Assembly: GCA_947044405.1 (NCBI GenBank)
Contig: CAMRHE010000035.1
Location: forward strand, 9,955,501-10,019,500
DNA length: 64,000 bases
DNA from: Leptodactylus fallax
Lineage: Eukaryota > Chordata > Amphibia > Anura > Leptodactylidae
Direction: 5' to 3'
This document shows positions 1 through 9,164 of this stretch, piece after piece. How positions within the stretch are numbered: the first letter of the stretch is position 1; each line of letters opens with the position of its first letter. Under the pieces are notes generated by a model. That model was not told the origin of the DNA. It searched no databases and saw only the letters and a list, made by a program, of their open reading frames with translations. Both the position numbers and the translations under genes were made by a program.

Positions 1-1605
1 CGCTTAGTCAACTTGGGCGATGCTCCCGTGAACCTCCACAAGTTCCACTCTGTGGCCCTGCTACACCGGTTAGCACCAGAAGACATTCTCTCTGGTGATT
101 CTACCGCCACACAGCGTTCCACCCAAGCTGCTGAGAACATTCAGAATGGAGCCACGAAGTCCTGGTGGGATGAATTGAACGTGGGAGACGCCAATACCCC
201 TATAGAGCACATCAATGGGGTTCGCAATGTGGCCAAGCGTTACCAACAGGCATTCAGCAAACACCCATTGGACTTTGGTAAGACCACGACCATACAACAT
301 CGCATTCTGACTGGTGACCACCATCCAATCAAGGAGCGTCACCGTCCAATACCACCCGCAATGTACCAACCGGTGAAAAAGTTGATCCAAGAGATGCGAG
401 ATGCTGATGTCATCCGGGAGAGTAACAGCCCCTGGGCAGCCCCGCTAGTCCTTGTCAAGAAGAAAGACGGAACCCTACGATTTTGTGTGGACTATCGTAA
501 ACTCAATAATGTCACGCACAAAGACGCATACCCATTGCCACGGATTGAGGAATCTCTAACGGCTTTGGGATCAGCTACCTGTTTCTCGACCCTGGACTTA
601 ACCAGTGGATACTGGCAAGTCCCTATGGCGCCTGAAGATCGTGAAAAGACTGCGTTTACGACCCCGATGGGACTCTTTGAATTCAATAGTATGCCATTTG
701 GGCTATGTAATGCCCCAGCCACATTCCAACGGCTTATGGAGAGGTGCCTCGGCCATGAGAATTTCCAGAGTGTGCTACTGTACCTGGACGATGTTATTGT
801 ATTCTCCCGGACATACCAAGAACACCTTCGTCACCTGTCCGAGGTATTCAAGGTACTTATACAGCACGGCCTAAAGTTGAAGCCCTCCAAGTGCTACCTG
901 TTGAAACCCCAAGTTCACTACCTTGGGCATGTCGTGAGCGCACAAGGCGTCCAACCTGATCCTGAAAAGATCACTGCAGTCCAGAACTGGCGAAGACCAA
1001 CTACCGTCAAAGAAGTCCGAAGCTTCCTTGGATTCGCAGGTTACTACCGGCGTTTCATACCACACTTCGCCCAAGTAGCCGAGCCTCTGAACGAGTTGTT
1101 GCGCGGTTGTCCCAGAGAAAACTACAACCGAAAGCTTCCGGTAGACTGGACAGCGCGTCAAGAGGAAGCCTTTCAAGCGCTTAAAGCACTTCTGACGCAA
1201 CCACCAATTCTAGCCTATCCCGACTACAGTCAGCCATTCCGCTTGTACACAGATGCAAGTCACCAAGGTTTGGGTGCAGTGTTGTCCCAGGTTCAGGACA
1301 ACAAAGAGCGAGTCATCGCCTACGCCAGCAGGAGTCTGAGAGGCGCGGAGAAGAACGACCAGAACTATAGTTCTTTCAAACTCGAACTTCTGGCGCTTGT
1401 CTGGGCCGTGACAGAGAAGTTTAAAGACTACCTGGCTGCCACACCCTTTACCGTGTACACAGATAACAATCCGTTGGCGCATCTGGACACTGCTCGACTG
1501 GGAGCCCTTGAACAACGGTGGGCCTCAAGACTCACGAATTACAAGTTCTCTGTCAAGTATCGCAGTGGCGAGTCCAACGCTAACGCTGATGCACTCTCAA
1601 GGTAG
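1..1605 (+). CDS. pol: Gypsy pol: reverse transcriptase and RNase H (5'-partial, ends in TAG)
   Basis: Frame 1 is open from the first base to TAG at 1603-1605. Counting residues from base 13, RT motifs are visible: LDLTSGYWQV near 194-203 with the first catalytic Asp at 195, MPFGLCNAPATFQ at 227-239, and YLDD at 257-260 with the catalytic Asp pair. The connection contains GFAGYYRRFI at 340-349. RNase H follows, with LYTDAS (Asp 414), KLELLALVWA (Glu 458) and VYTDNN (Asp 484), and the domain ends in the usual NADALSR. All expected catalytic residues are present. The protein would copy element RNA into cDNA and remove the RNA strand in cytoplasmic particles. A TTG at 13 is not a real start, because the frame continues upstream. 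The TAG lies exactly between RNase H and integrase. Confidence 0.9.
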   Translation, partial: RLVNLGDAPVNLHKFHSVALLHRLAPEDILSGDSTATQRSTQAAENIQNGATKSWWDELNVGDANTPIEHINGVRNVAKRYQQAFSKHPLDFGKTTTIQHRILTGDHHPIKERHRPIPPAMYQPVKKLIQEMRDADVIRESNSPWAAPLVLVKKKDGTLRFCVDYRKLNNVTHKDAYPLPRIEESLTALGSATCFSTLDLTSGYWQVPMAPEDREKTAFTTPMGLFEFNSMPFGLCNAPATFQRLMERCLGHENFQSVLLYLDDVIVFSRTYQEHLRHLSEVFKVLIQHGLKLKPSKCYLLKPQVHYLGHVVSAQGVQPDPEKITAVQNWRRPTTVKEVRSFLGFAGYYRRFIPHFAQVAEPLNELLRGCPRENYNRKLPVDWTARQEEAFQALKALLTQPPILAYPDYSQPFRLYTDASHQGLGAVLSQVQDNKERVIAYASRSLRGAEKNDQNYSSFKLELLALVWAVTEKFKDYLAATPFTVYTDNNPLAHLDTARLGALEQRWASRLTNYKFSVKYRSGESNANADALSR

Positions 1606-3327
1606 CCTGTGGGAGAAGAACCACCCCGAGAAGACATCTGGGAAGAGGTGGAGATGCCACCATTCTACAACAAGTTTGCCCAACAGGTTGCTATTGGTGT
1701 CCCTGTAGAAGGAGAATCTCTGGCGAAAACAGCTGCCGAATCCCTCCAGGAGCCATCTCTGTGGAAAACGTTCCAAGAAGAGAGCAGAGTTTTAGGAGAA
1801 TTGTCAGATTTCCTGCTTACAGGAAGAATACCAACCCGTGTAAAGAGAGGTCTTCATGACGTGGAATTAAAACGCCTTTGGCGACAGAGGAAGCGCCTGT
1901 TTGTCCAACGAGGCCTTCTACATAGAAACACTCTTGATCCTGTCACAGGTGAAAGGCTTCATCAGATCCTCGTACCAAGAAGAGACGCACAGATGATACT
2001 TGAGGCGTATCATGACAGATCCGGTCACTTCGGGGTACAAAAGACCGAAGCTACCATCCGTCGTCGCTTCTATTGGGTTGGGATGAGGAGTGACATTGAG
2101 AGTTGGTGCCGAGAGTGTCCCGCCTGTAGTATCACCAAGGAAGGTCGAAGAGATCAGAAGGCCCCACTACATCCAATTAAGACTCAAAAGCCGTGTGAAA
2201 TTGTTGCTCTGGACCATGTGAAGTTGGGTCCCACACGTTCCGGCTACAGCTACGCTCTGACAATGGTGGATCATTACTCCAAGTTCCTTGTCATCGTGCC
2301 TGTCAGAGATCTTACAGCAAGAACTACGGCTGAGACCTTCTACGCAGAGTTTGTCCGCCATTACGGTTGTCCTGAGCATATCCTCACCGACCGTGGATCG
2401 GCGTTTGAATCCCAATTGTTCCGTGAGCTGTGTCAGTTCCAAGACTGCAAGAAGTTGCGAACCACAGCGTATCACCCTCAAGGGAATGGTATGTGCGAGA
2501 AGGCAAATCAAGTGATCATCGGCATGCTAAGAACAGCCGCAGTTACACCTGGTGTTGAGTGGCCTGAGCGTATCAAGGATTTGGCCTATATTTACAACAA
2601 CACACCCCAAACATCTACGGGATACGCACCATTTTATCTAATGTTTGGAAGACAAGGTCAACTTCCTTCAGACTTAACCCTTGGTGTGAAGGTCCCTGAC
2701 ACCATCAATCCACTACCCATAACAGACTGGGTTGTTGAACACCGCCGACGTATGGAGGAAGCTAAAGAGATAGTTGAAACGCGCATGGATGAGGTTTGTA
2801 GGAGACAACAGGAGGATTACAACCATCACGCCCATGTAGCGCCCCCGAAAGTTGGCGACCGTGTATGGTTAAGGAATAACCATCGGAATGGGAAATTGGA
2901 TCCATTCTGGGAGAAAGAACCATACAGTGTCATCTCCATACCATATCCTGAATCCAACGTGTATGAGATCTCTAAACCTGGGAGACAGCCCCAAGTAGTA
3001 CACCGAAACCGTCTGAAGCTGTGCCTTAAAGAAGGACTACCCACAGAGGTGCCCCCAGCTGAGACAACGAGTACAGAGATCTTGTCACCGTATGAAGCGA
3101 AAGAGAGACACCCAACGTTAACTGAGCTTATGTGGGCGCCTAAACTACTACCATTTAGCTGTTATCCACCAATTGCTCTAGTGCAAGAGAACCCTTCGAC
3201 AGATGATTTAATTGATTTCAGTGACTCTGTTCCTGATTCAAATCTCGTTCCACTTAGGTGTTCTGAGCACACCACAAAAGGCATACCTCCAACACGCTAT
3301 AGTGATGCCATGGCTGTCCTTGGGTAA
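1606..3327 (+). CDS. pol: Gypsy pol: integrase, in frame with RT after one TAG
   Basis: The frame is the same as the RT-RNase H frame. Numbering from 1609, the zinc-binding HHCC motif is His135, His140, Cys170 and Cys173. The core catalytic triad is Asp202 (LDHV), Asp261 (LTDRGSAF) and Glu297 (GMCEKAN), with 35 residues between the last two, which is the DD35E spacing of retroviral and gypsy integrases. The C-terminal part has the small-barrel module typical of gypsy integrases (VGDRVWLRNN, then KPGRQPQVVHRNRLK). A ~110-residue tail without recognised domain follows up to TAA at 3325-3327. The enzyme would insert cDNA into chromosomes. As no ATG follows the TAG at once, integrase would need readthrough of the TAG or a parental copy without it. 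Confidence 0.88.
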   Translation, partial: PVGEEPPREDIWEEVEMPPFYNKFAQQVAIGVPVEGESLAKTAAESLQEPSLWKTFQEESRVLGELSDFLLTGRIPTRVKRGLHDVELKRLWRQRKRLFVQRGLLHRNTLDPVTGERLHQILVPRRDAQMILEAYHDRSGHFGVQKTEATIRRRFYWVGMRSDIESWCRECPACSITKEGRRDQKAPLHPIKTQKPCEIVALDHVKLGPTRSGYSYALTMVDHYSKFLVIVPVRDLTARTTAETFYAEFVRHYGCPEHILTDRGSAFESQLFRELCQFQDCKKLRTTAYHPQGNGMCEKANQVIIGMLRTAAVTPGVEWPERIKDLAYIYNNTPQTSTGYAPFYLMFGRQGQLPSDLTLGVKVPDTINPLPITDWVVEHRRRMEEAKEIVETRMDEVCRRQQEDYNHHAHVAPPKVGDRVWLRNNHRNGKLDPFWEKEPYSVISIPYPESNVYEISKPGRQPQVVHRNRLKLCLKEGLPTEVPPAETTSTEILSPYEAKERHPTLTELMWAPKLLPFSCYPPIALVQENPSTDDLIDFSDSVPDSNLVPLRCSEHTTKGIPPTRYSDAMAVLG

Positions 3328-3892
3328 AAGAGGTTAACTGTCTCTGCTTCTGTATATATGTTATTCCTGCTCTGATTACATTAATGTTTTTCCTGTGTGT
3401 ATATACAGTATATATATAATATCTTGCCATGTAATATAGTATTTACATTTATATGCAACAATCCAAGCCATAGTGCCTGGCTCACCGAGCCAAGGAAGTT
3501 CTGTTACCCCATTGCGGTATGGACATTGGTGCTAGAGTGCCTACTCTTCCTTACAGAAAGGACTGTTTATTGTTTCTCAGAGAGACTCTCATGATAATGG
3601 ACACTCACGAAATTTGTGCCAGAGAGCCTCTGGACCCATTTGCACTACTGTTGTTTCTATATGGACTGTCTGATGGTACCGCCAAAAGGTTCCATAAGTC
3701 TGAGTTTAATTATCTCTCCGTTACCCTTCAGACTTCTCATGGACATTCCAGGACTATGCCGGGAGTTCTTACCTCAAGTTTCTAGGTATTATATTTTTCT
3801 AAACTGTTAGTGACATTTGCACTTTATTCGTATTTATTAACGTTATGTTACATTTCTCACCTTCACCCCAGCCCGTCGCCGAGGTCGGCTCA
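3328..3892 (+). other. Gypsy 3' untranslated segment
   Basis: AT-rich stretch between the integrase stop and the polypurine tract. Short open frames occur here but none has a recognisable domain, and there is no envelope-like reading frame. Confidence 0.6.
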
Positions 3893-3910
3893 GTGAAAGA
3901 GGGGGGAGTA
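3893..3910 (+). promoter_or_regulatory. Polypurine tract of the gypsy element
   Basis: An almost pure purine run (GTGAAAGAGGGGGGAGTA) lies directly in front of the LTR's TG. Such tracts prime plus-strand DNA synthesis in LTR elements. The G6 core matches the tract of the - strand element near 35.1 kb. Confidence 0.8.
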
Positions 3911-4934
3911 TGTGGCATCCCAGAGCTGGCTATGGCTGGGCTGAGGGTGATCTCTGTGCATTGTATTATTTCCTGTTGCTTCATAGCCTGTGTGACATAG
4001 CAGGGGGTCCTGAGTCTCACACAACACAGCGCCACCTAGTGAGCCTCACACATGCATTACACCTCCCATAGGATTGAATAGTAACCAAATGTCCAATGGG
4101 AGGACATCGCCTGGGAAAAGGGGAGGAGTCAACTGATCACTGGGTCCCCATGGTAACACCCCTGCAGGAAGGTCCTGCGTGTGAGGAGTTAGAAGTATGG
4201 AGTGTTAGGAGGAGGAGGTGAGGAGATAAGTGTGATGTCCTGTGAAGAAAGCAGTGAGTTTAGTGCAGGAATCTCAAGTCCTAGACAGGCCCAGGAAGGT
4301 TGGAGAGCTGACATACTCCAGCTATTCAGAAGATCCTGTCCCCTGTCTGCCTAGCCATCGCCCTGAAGGAAGTCAAGCATCATTATCTTGTCAGCCTGAG
4401 ACTGTGGAGAGAACATTCTGGAACACGTGCTCCATAGCAAGTATCACAGGATCCAGGGGCCAAGGCCAGACCTGTGGAATATCCTGCCACCCTGGCTATT
4501 GCACCCCGAAACTCTGAGCTATCAGGACCACATAACGTGAGTGGGGAATATTATGTACTAGTATCATGGTGGGCATCCTCCTATGAGCCAAATAGGAGCC
4601 CAGACGCACCTTAGGGCTGTAACACTGAAGTATAAGGGGCTAGGAACACCTTTCATCAAGTCTACCCTGCACCCCAGGACTTTGCTGTGTCACCAGGCGT
4701 ACCCCGTTGTTTTGTATTGAAGAAACTGTTTAAGCATTTGTGCCTCCACACCCATGGAAGTAAAAGTTCAACTTTACAACCGTTTCTGTGTCTGACTCTG
4801 CACCGACAACATCAGGGCGCCCCAAACACCACCAGTCGGCACAGTATAGGGGAAGCGCCCCGGGGGAACAATCACCACCAACATTTGTGCAGCCCCCTCA
4901 TCACCGGTACCAGTGGTGGTAACGTGGGACAGCA
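3911..4934 (+). repeat. 3' LTR of the gypsy element
   Basis: It begins TGTGGCATCCCAGAG after the polypurine tract. The end is placed at GGGACAGCA (CA at 4933-4934), giving about 1,024 bp. The part near 4849-4905 (AAGCGCCCCGGGGGAA and following) is similar to the U5 end of the LTRs at 34.1-35.1 and 39.5-40.2 kb, which are about the same length. No second copy is in the window, so the right edge could be off by some tens of bases. Confidence 0.65.
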
Positions 4935-5102
4935 CCAGCGCTGCGCCCTCGTGCCCAGAGACCGTGACAAGTCTGTGCTGTTTGCACCCCGCAATCCCAA
5001 CTGCAGCGTTACCTTCCATCTGGTCACCGCACTGATGACTCCGGATCCCGGAGTCAGGCCCGGCCAAAGCAATAACAGAAAGGGACCGCAGGGCCCCTTT
5101 CC

Positions 5103-5400
5103 GAGGTGAGTAAAAATAACAAACATTTTTACTCACCTGTCCTTGGCGTCCGACGTCATCTTCTGGCGTTCCGGACATCACTGCTGAGGCCTGGCCTCAG
5201 CGGTCACGTGGGGGCGTGCCTCACGTAATAGCTGAGGCCCAATCACAGGCTTCAGAGGTGACGTCCACAACGTGTGACGTCAGCCGCAGAGAAGAAGAAG
5301 CGGTCGCCGGCGGGGATAGCGGAGCAGCGCGAGGAGGCCCAGGAGAGGTAAAACAAGGTGAGTATAACTGTTTGTTATTTTACCTTACTTACCCCGGGCC
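5103..5400. repeat. Dispersed MITE-like repeat, family D (copy 1)
   Basis: Contains the blocks TACTCACCTGTCC, GCTGAGGCC and TCACGTG with a mirrored half. The same block order returns at 18580-18945 and 48105-48500, and the outer parts of the three copies are in inverted orientation (ACTCACC against GGTGAGTA). No coding capacity is seen. The class is not known to me, though it is a nonautonomous, partly foldback repeat. Confidence 0.5.
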
Positions 5401-5439
5401 TTCGATTATTATACTCTGGGGTCTGAAGAGACCCCAGAA

Positions 5440-5852
5440 TATAATATAATAATAGCACTGTAGGGCCCCTGTGGAGCATTATACTGGGGGCACCCTCTGG
5501 ATAGCATATTATACTGGGGGGCCCCCTCTGGATAGCATATTATACTGTGTGGGGCCACTGTGGAGCATTATACTGGGGAAGGGGCCCCTCTGGATAGTAT
5601 TTTATATTCTGTGGGGCCTCTGTGGAAAATTATAATGTGTGTGGGGGGTCCTCTGGAGATAATGTTATATTCTGTGGGTATAATGCTCCAAAGTGGCCCC
5701 ACAGAATATAACATGTTCTCCAGAGCCCCCCACTTTATAATACTCCATAGAAGCCCCGCAGAATATAACATGTTCTCCAGAGCCCCCCACTTTATAATAC
5801 TCCATAGAAGCCCCGCAGAATATAACATGTTCTCCAGAGCCCCCCACTTTAT
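5440..5852. repeat. Minisatellite array, left block (with an orientation switch)
   Basis: Tandem units of about 57-60 bp, each made of two related halves of ~29 bp with the core GGAGCATTATACTGTG. From 5440 to about 5690 the units read forward. From about 5690 to 5852 they are the reverse complement (core ATAATACTCCATAGA). Open frames here are by-products of the repeat. The array continues after the Tc1 insertion. Confidence 0.85.
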
Positions 5853-5853
5853 A

Positions 5854-7500
5854 CAGTCATATGAAAAAGTTTGGGCACCCCTATTAATCTTAATCATTTT
5901 TAGTTCTAAATATTTGGGTGTTTGCAACAGCCATTTCAATTTGATATATCTAATAACTGATGGACACAGTAATATTTCAGGATTGAAATGAGGTTTATTG
6001 TACTAACAGAAAATGTGCAATATGCATTAAACCAAAATTTGACCGGTGCAAAAGTATGGGCACCTCAACAGAAAAGTGACATTAATATTTAGTAGATCCT
6101 CCTTTTGCAAAAATAACAGCCTCTAGTCGCTTCCTGTAGCTTTTAATCAGTTCCTGGATCCTGGATGAAGGTATTTTTGACCATTCCTCTTTACAAAACA
6201 ATTCCAGTTCAGTTAAGTTTGATGGTCGCCGAGCATGGACAGCCCGCTTCAAATGATCCCACAGATGTTCAATGATATTCAGGTCTGGGGACTGGGATGG
6301 CCATTCCAGAACATTGTAATTGTTCCTCTGCATGAATACCTGAGTAGATTTGGAGCTGTGTTTTGGATCATTGTCTTGCTGAAATCTCCATCCCCGGCGT
6401 AACTTCAAATTCGTCACTGATTCTTGTACATTATTCTCAAGAATCTGCTGATACTGAGTTGAATCCATGCGACCCTCAACTTTAACAAGATTCCCGGTGC
6501 CGGCATTGGCCACACAGCCCCAAAGCATGATGGAACCTCCACCAAATTTTACAGTGGGTAGCAAGTGTTTTTCTTGGAATGCTGTGTTTTTTTGACACCA
6601 TGCATAACGCCTTTTTGTATGACCAAACAACTCAAGCTTTGTTTCATCAGTCCACAGGACCTTCTTCCAAAATGAAGCTGGCTTGTCCAAATGTGCTTTT
6701 GCATACCTCAGGCGACTGTTTGTGGCGTGCTTTCAGAAACGTCTTCTTTCGCATCACTCTCCCATACAGCTTCTCCTTGTGCAAAGTGTGCTGTATTGTT
6801 GACCGATGCACAGTGACACCATCTGCAGCAAGATGATGCTGCAGCTCTTTGGAGGTGGTCTGTGGATTGTCCTTGACTGTTCTCACCATTCTTCTTCTCT
6901 GCCTTTCTGATATTTTTCTTGGCCTGCCACTTCTGGGCTTAACAAGAACTGTCCCTGTGGTCTTCCATTTCCTTACTATGTTCCTCACAGTGGAAACTGA
7001 CAGGTTAAATCTCTGAGACAACTTTTTGTATCCTTCCCCTGAACAACTATGTTGAACAATCTTTGTTTTCAGATCATTTGAGAGTTGTTTTGAGGAGCCC
7101 ATGATGCCACTCTTCAGAGGAGATTCAAATAGGAGAACAACTTGCAATTGGCCACCTTAAATACCTTTTCTCATGATTGGATACACCTGGCTATGAAGTT
7201 CAAAGCTCAGTGAGGTTACAAAACCAATTTTGTGCTTCAGTAAGTCAGTAAAAAGTAGTTAGGAGTATTCAAATCAATAAAATGATAAGGGTACCCAAAT
7301 TTTTGCACCGGTCAAATTTTGGTTTAATGCATATTGCACATTTTCTGTTAGTACAATAAACCTCATTTCAATCCTGAAATATTACTGTGTCCATCAGTTA
7401 TTAGATATATCAAATTGAAATGGCTGTTGCAAACACCCAAATATTTAGAACTAAAAATGATTAAGATTAATAGGGGTGCCCAAACTTTTTCATATGACTG
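5854..7500 (-). mobile_element. Tc1-like transposon (family 1), 1,647 bp, TA-flanked
   Basis: Both ends read CAGTCATATGAAAAAGTTTG inward and are flanked by TA (5852-5853 and 7501-7502). The inverted repeats are about 210 bp and nearly identical. Each contains an outer and an inner copy of a short direct repeat (GTTTGGGCACCCC and GTATGGGCACCTC), the IR/DR layout of Sleeping-Beauty-type elements. Removing the element and one TA restores a normal minisatellite unit. The transposase lies on the - strand. Confidence 0.95.
6082..7102 (-). pseudogene. Tc1-like transposase, one frameshift
   Basis: The frame starts at ATG 7102 (MGSSKQLSND). It has the paired-like helix-turn-helix N-terminal half (YKKLSQRFNLSVSTVRNIV) and a GRPRK hinge of the AT-hook type. 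The DD34E core is Asp in LWTDET, Asp in QQDNDPKH and Glu in LNIIEHLW. It ends GGSTKY and TAA at 6082. Near 6711 the frame shifts by one base after RHKQS, between the DNA-binding and catalytic halves. The two halves occupy different frames (7102 to about 6711, and about 6711 to 6082). All three catalytic acidic residues remain. The enzyme would cut and paste the element at TA sites in the nucleus, but this copy cannot make it whole. Confidence 0.92.
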
Positions 7501-7502
7501 TA

Positions 7503-8760
7503 ATACTCCATAGAGGCCCCGCAGAATATAACATGCTCTCCAGAGCCCCCCACTTTATAATACTCCATAGAGGCCCCGCAGAATATAACATGTTCTCCAG
7601 AGGGCCCCCTCCCCAGTATAATGCTCCACAGTGGCCCCACACAGTATAATATGCTCTCCAGAGCCCCCCCCCCCAGTATAATGCTCCACTGTGGCCCCAC
7701 ACAGTATAATATGCTCTTCAGAGGGGCCCCCCAGTATATTATACTGTGCTGGGCCACCGTGGAGCATTATACTGGGGGGGGGGGGGTCTGGAGAGCATGT
7801 TATACTGTTTTGGGCCACTGTGGAGCATTATACTGGGGGGGGGCTCTGGAGAGCATATTATACTGTTTTGGGCCATTGTGAGTATTATACTGGGGAAACC
7901 TCTCTGGGCAGTATATTATACTGTGTGGAGGCCATTCTGGAGCATGTTATACTGAGTGGGGTCACTGTGGAGCATTATTCTGGGGGGGGACATCAACAGA
8001 GCATATTATATTGCGTGGGGCCACTGTGGGGCATTATTTGGGGGGGGACTAATGAGCATTATACTAGGGGGCCCTCTGGGGAGCATAATATATTGCGTGG
8101 GGCCACTGTGGAGCATTATACTAGCGGGGGCCCTCTGGGGAGCATATTATACTATGGGCCACTGTGGAGCTTTATACTGGGGGAATGGACAGTGTGGGGA
8201 GCCTGTTATACTGTGTGGGGCCACTGTGGAGTGTATTATATTGTGTGGGGCTTTTCGGGAGCATATTATACTCTGTGGGGCCATTGTAGAGCATTATACT
8301 GGGGGGGGAATGTGGGGAACATATTATACTGTGGGGGACCACTGTGGGCATTATACTGGGGGAACCCCTCTGGGGATTATATTATACTGTGTGGAGGTCA
8401 TTATGGAGCATGTTATACTGTGTTAGGCCACTTTGGAGCATTATACTGGGGGGGCATTGTGGGGTGCATATTATACTGTATGGAGCATATTATATTGTGT
8501 GGGGCTGCTGGGAAGCATATTGTACTGTCTGGGGCCACTAAGGGTTAGTATACTGTGTGGGCCACTGTGGAGTATTATACTGTGTGGAGCCTTACAAACC
8601 ATGTGGGACCACAATGGGGGGCTCGGGAGCATTTTATACTGTGTGGGGTCACTGTGGAGCATTATATACCATGTGGGGAAACTGGAGGGCTCAGGAGAGC
8701 ATTTTATACTGTGGAGCATTATATACCATGTAGAGCATTATACTGTGTGTGTGGGGGGGG
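7503..8760. repeat. Minisatellite array, right block
   Basis: This continues the array split by the Tc1 insertion. Units from 7503 to about 7736 are in reverse orientation, and from about 7737 to 8760 in forward orientation (GGAGCATTATACTGGGG, GTGGGGCCACTGTGG). G-runs vary in length between units. A long apparent open frame (7691-8548) only reflects the repeat period and has no protein-like features. Confidence 0.85.
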
Positions 8761-9067
8761 GCTCACAATTCCTGCTGGCAGCCCTGTGTGCTATGTCTGC
8801 ATCACAGCTCCCTCACTATAATCTTGCACATACGTGTAGTGCTCCATGGCCATGTCATTCCCCATACAGTACTGTGCATGAACTGGCCATGGAGTTATTG
8901 GGGCCTGCACAGTATTATAGGGGCTGACTATACTGGGAACATACTCAGTAACGCCAGATAGTCAGCACATATGTAAGACTTCAGTGAAGGAGCCGGGGTG
9001 TAGGCTATTAGCAGGAAGCTGTTGGGTGGGCCCCAGAACAAGTTCCTTTGGTGGGCCTAAGTCCGAC
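8761..9067. other. No gene seen; repeat debris
   Basis: The segment has no coding signal. The portion near 9030-9075 (GGTGGGCCTAAGTCCGACAC) resembles a block at 19235-19275, so it is a fragment of a dispersed repeat. Confidence 0.4.
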
Positions 9068-9163
9068 ACTGTATAACGGAGAACTATTATATATAAGGGT
9101 GGGTTACTATATATAATTGGGAAACTTAAGTATGAGTGGGCTATTATTTATAAGAGGGGAACT
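9068..9163. repeat. Short tandem repeat field, left part
   Basis: Degenerate units of about 18-24 bp with the core CTATTATTTATAAG and G-rich spacers. The field resumes after the Tc1 copy. Confidence 0.7.
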
Positions 9164-9164
9164 A

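Larger units (their letters stand above)
1..4934 (+). mobile_element. Ty3/gypsy LTR retrotransposon, 3' part (5' end outside window)
   Basis: The order RT, RNase H, integrase, polypurine tract, LTR is the Ty3/gypsy order. The pol frame is already open at base 1, so gag, protease and the 5' LTR lie to the left of the window. The coding part is interrupted by only one in-frame TAG (1603-1605), so the copy is fairly young. The 3' end is set by a polypurine tract followed by TG at 3911 and an LTR that I end at the CA of 4934. The right limit rests on partial similarity to the LTR of the - strand element at 34-40 kb, not on a visible 5' LTR, and is less sure than the left limit. Confidence 0.85.

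Noticed and set aside
5560..5991. 143-codon frame (+) and 123-codon frame (-)
   Set aside because: Both arise from the minisatellite units and run into the Tc1 terminal repeat.
7691..8548. 285-codon open frame (+)
   Set aside because: It lies wholly in the minisatellite. The translation is a monotonous repeat that follows the unit period, so it is not a gene.
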